From Acidobacteriota bacterium (GTDB lineage Bacteria; Acidobacteriota; Holophagae; Thermotomaculales; Thermotomaculaceae): a stretch of 7,051 nucleotides of DNA. Every line of letters begins with the position of its first letter. Within the stretch, counting starts at the first letter, position 1. The stretch covers positions 1 through 7,051 of the forward strand of contig JAMOUY010000295.1 in assembly GCA_027067895.1 (NCBI GenBank), given 5' to 3'. The translations under genes and the position numbers were made by a program. Below the pieces are notes generated by a model, which did no database searches, had not been told where the DNA came from, and worked only from the letters and a program-made list of their open reading frames with translations. This document shows, piece after piece, positions 5,913-7,051 of the stretch.

Positions 5913-6616
5913 AATCTACACATGGTAAGTTTTGCAACAGTTGTTTCTGTTTCGTGTTTTTTAATCCATCTGATTAAAGCGGTTGTATTGTTGCCGAAAA
6001 TTTCCCAACTGTAAGGGGGAATTTTTGAGGCTGCTGCTGCGCCAAGTGCTATTGAAAGTTTTATTCTGTCTTTTTCTTTTACCTTGCAAACTACAAATTT
6101 AACGTTGCTTTTCGGGTTTCCGTAGCAAAGGGAAAGTATTTTCCCGAAATAATCAAGGTAATTGCGGGTAGTTAGGGAATTGTTGTGGTAAACGGTTACG
6201 TCCACTTCGTACCCGCCTAAATTTTTGTTGTAAAAAACCAAGATTTCTCCGCTAATTCCCTTTAAAATTTGTTTGATTTCCGATTCAAGTTTGTTTTTCG
6301 GAGTATTTAATGTTTTTGCCGATGATTCCCCCCCCGGATTTGGTGCTCTTACTTCCGGCGGCAGTTCGGGGCTTTGGAATTTTTCTATGTTTGTACGCAT
6401 GTTTGCATTTTTGCCGTATATTTTCCCCATTTTATAATCCGTAATCAATTCGCTTATCTTTATCACCGCAAAGATGAAAAGAACAATTATAACCCCTAAG
6501 ATTATTGCGTCTATTATCGGGCTTGTCTTTTTTTTGTGAATTACGGGCGACCCGCATGAAGGACAAAATTTTGCTTTTGGATTAGGGATTTTTGCCCCGC
6601 AGTTTTGACAATACAT
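5897..6616 (-). CDS. Zinc-ribbon single-pass membrane protein of unknown function
   Basis: This 239-residue protein starts with a double-CxxC zinc ribbon: Cys3-x2-Cys6 and Cys18-x2-Cys21 (YCQNCGAKI, FCPSCGSPV). A basic HKKK at 27-30 precedes one membrane helix at about 34-56. By the positive-inside rule the ribbon is cytoplasmic and the rest is outside. Residues 78-105 are a Pro/Gly/Ser-rich linker, containing an eight-G tract in the gene. Residues 106-239 form a mixed alpha/beta domain I do not recognise, with LVFYNKNLGGYEVDVTVYH and KFVVCKVKEKDRIKLSIALG as its clearest segments and three cysteines (164, 177, 233). The start ATG has GGGGAA upstream, inside the end of the preceding gene, one base after its stop. 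It is co-transcribed with the small membrane protein. Sensing or scaffolding across the membrane is conjecture. Confidence 0.87.
   Translation of the reverse strand: MYCQNCGAKIPNPKAKFCPSCGSPVIHKKKTSPIIDAIILGVIIVLFIFAVIKISELITDYKMGKIYGKNANMRTNIEKFQSPELPPEVRAPNPGGESSAKTLNTPKNKLESEIKQILKGISGEILVFYNKNLGGYEVDVTVYHNNSLTTRNYLDYFGKILSLCYGNPKSNVKFVVCKVKEKDRIKLSIALGAAAASKIPPYSWEIFGNNTTALIRWIKKHETETTVAKLTMCRFYNNL
6328..6335 (-). repeat. Eight-base G homopolymer inside the zinc-ribbon gene
   Basis: Eight consecutive C on the plus strand (G on the coding strand) encode the Pro-Gly-Gly part of the linker between the membrane helix and the C-terminal domain. A run this long is conspicuous in an A+T-rich sequence and is prone to slippage. 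Confidence 0.85.
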
Positions 6617-6617
6617 A

Positions 6618-6950
6618 TTAGTTCCCCGCTAATTTTTCGGCGTAAAAGGTTATAAACGGTATTTCTCTGAAAACATTCCCGCTTTTAAAAATTAAAATTG
6701 CAATTAAAAGGAGTATGTAAAGCCATATAACGATATAAAACAAAAAATCAAAGGCAATGCCCAACAAAGGAATCATACTCAGGTATTTTAAAAGGATTAT
6801 CGCAAGCAGAAAAATCGCATTAAACAACAGCCCTTCGGTTTCCACGACTTTGAGTTTTTTGGGTAAAATATCCCTAATTGCCCAAGAAATTAAACTCAAT
6901 GGAAAAATAAATGAAAAAAATAAAACGAAAATTTTGTTGTTTTCCTTCAT
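6618..6950 (-). CDS. Small three-helix membrane protein, DUF4870/Tic20-like
   Basis: The 110 residues contain three hydrophobic segments, at about 7-25, 41-58 and 65-88, and no signal peptide cleavage site. The pattern fits the DUF4870/Tic20-like family of small integral membrane proteins. The region VVETEGLLFNAIFLL (35-49) sits where that family has its 'HARQAL-F' helix start, and SGNVFREIPFI (90-100) corresponds to its 'nGe-yryP' tail, followed by YAEKL. The match is by eye and the usual histidine is not conserved. Function is unknown for the bacterial family. The ATG at 6950 has AGGAT seven to eight bases upstream (6957-6961) and a TATACT -10 candidate further up. The stop is one base from the zinc-ribbon gene, so the two probably form a two-gene operon and may interact in the membrane. 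Confidence 0.8.
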   Translation of the reverse strand: MKENNKIFVLFFSFIFPLSLISWAIRDILPKKLKVVETEGLLFNAIFLLAIILLKYLSMIPLLGIAFDFLFYIVIWLYILLLIAILIFKSGNVFREIPFITFYAEKLAGN

Positions 6951-7051
6951 ATAATCATCCTAAATCTTTGATTAAAGTATAGGAAAAAATTTTTTAAAAA
7001 TAAAGTTTTTTTTCTTGTTTTGGATAAAAATTTGTAAAAAAAATTCCAAGG
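6951..7051. other. A/T-tract-rich intergenic region upstream of the minus operon
   Basis: This 101-bp gene-free end of the window is dominated by alternating runs: A6T6A5 at 6984-7000, T8 at 7006-7013, A5 at 7026-7030 and A8 at 7036-7043. It holds the candidate promoter and ribosome binding site of the minus-strand pair. No coding signal or RNA structure is visible. What lies beyond 7051 is unknown. Confidence 0.6.
6976..6981 (-). promoter_or_regulatory. Candidate -10 box of the membrane-protein operon
   Basis: On the minus strand TATACT matches five of six -10 consensus bases and lies about 25 bases before the ATG. The -35 position (6999-7004) reads TTTATT, three of six. Upstream of that is an A/T-tract region like an UP element, which could compensate. 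Confidence 0.45.

Noticed and set aside
6757..6954. 65-codon plus-strand frame across the small membrane protein gene
   Set aside because: It is antisense to a coding region with convincing membrane topology and start signals, and it has no recognisable motif.
7020..7049. TTGGA ... TCCAA inverted repeat at the right edge
   Set aside because: Five-base arms around a 20-base A/T loop are expected by chance in such sequence, and the window ends there.
1..7051. CRISPR array, tRNA/rRNA genes, insertion sequence or phage/defence genes
   Set aside because: Looked for on both strands. No spaced repeats, cloverleaf-like sequence, transposase motifs or recognisable defence domains are visible, and the coding density leaves no room for a large element.

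Overview
The window is about 7 kb from an A+T-rich bacterial chromosome (G+C roughly 40% by eye), and it is densely coding. Arginine is mostly AGA/AGG, and the proteins are rich in Lys, Glu and Ile. This leans toward an anaerobic and possibly thermophilic lineage, but the sequence does not fix a taxon. An exported peptidoglycan amidase with a classical signal peptide suggests a cell with a peptidoglycan wall. The hypothetical protein between coaX and thiC resembles a family I associate with Acidobacteria and Deltaproteobacteria. That is recollection, not a search result.

Positions 2-3609 hold a tight same-strand run: the 3' end of a short-chain dehydrogenase/reductase (YdfG-like), an HD-domain phosphohydrolase, type III pantothenate kinase (coaX), an uncharacterised 223-residue protein, and the thiamin pyrimidine synthase thiC. 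Junctions are an 8-bp overlap, a 3-bp gap, a 1-bp overlap (TGATG) and a 17-bp gap, so this reads as one operon whose promoter lies upstream of the window. Two members make cofactors (coenzyme A, thiamin). The other members have no assigned role in those pathways.

Positions 3613-5896 hold a second same-strand unit. A near-ideal extended -10 promoter sits in the 45-bp gap after thiC. It precedes an exported N-acetylmuramoyl-L-alanine amidase (copper-amine-oxidase-N-like domain, AMIN-like region, Amidase_3 domain) and a translationally overlapping GerMN-domain envelope protein. Together they form a cell-wall remodelling pair.

Positions 5897-6950 are on the minus strand. A 110-residue three-helix membrane protein (DUF4870/Tic20-like) is followed after 1 bp by a single-pass protein with a cytoplasmic zinc ribbon and an extracytoplasmic domain I do not recognise. 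The plus and minus units converge with directly abutting stop codons inside a small repeat. The last 100 bp are an A/T-tract-rich promoter region for the minus-strand pair.

No RNA gene, CRISPR array, insertion sequence, phage gene or defence cassette is visible. There is no gene-free stretch over 300 bases. The least explained items are the coaX-thiC hypothetical protein and the zinc-ribbon/membrane pair.
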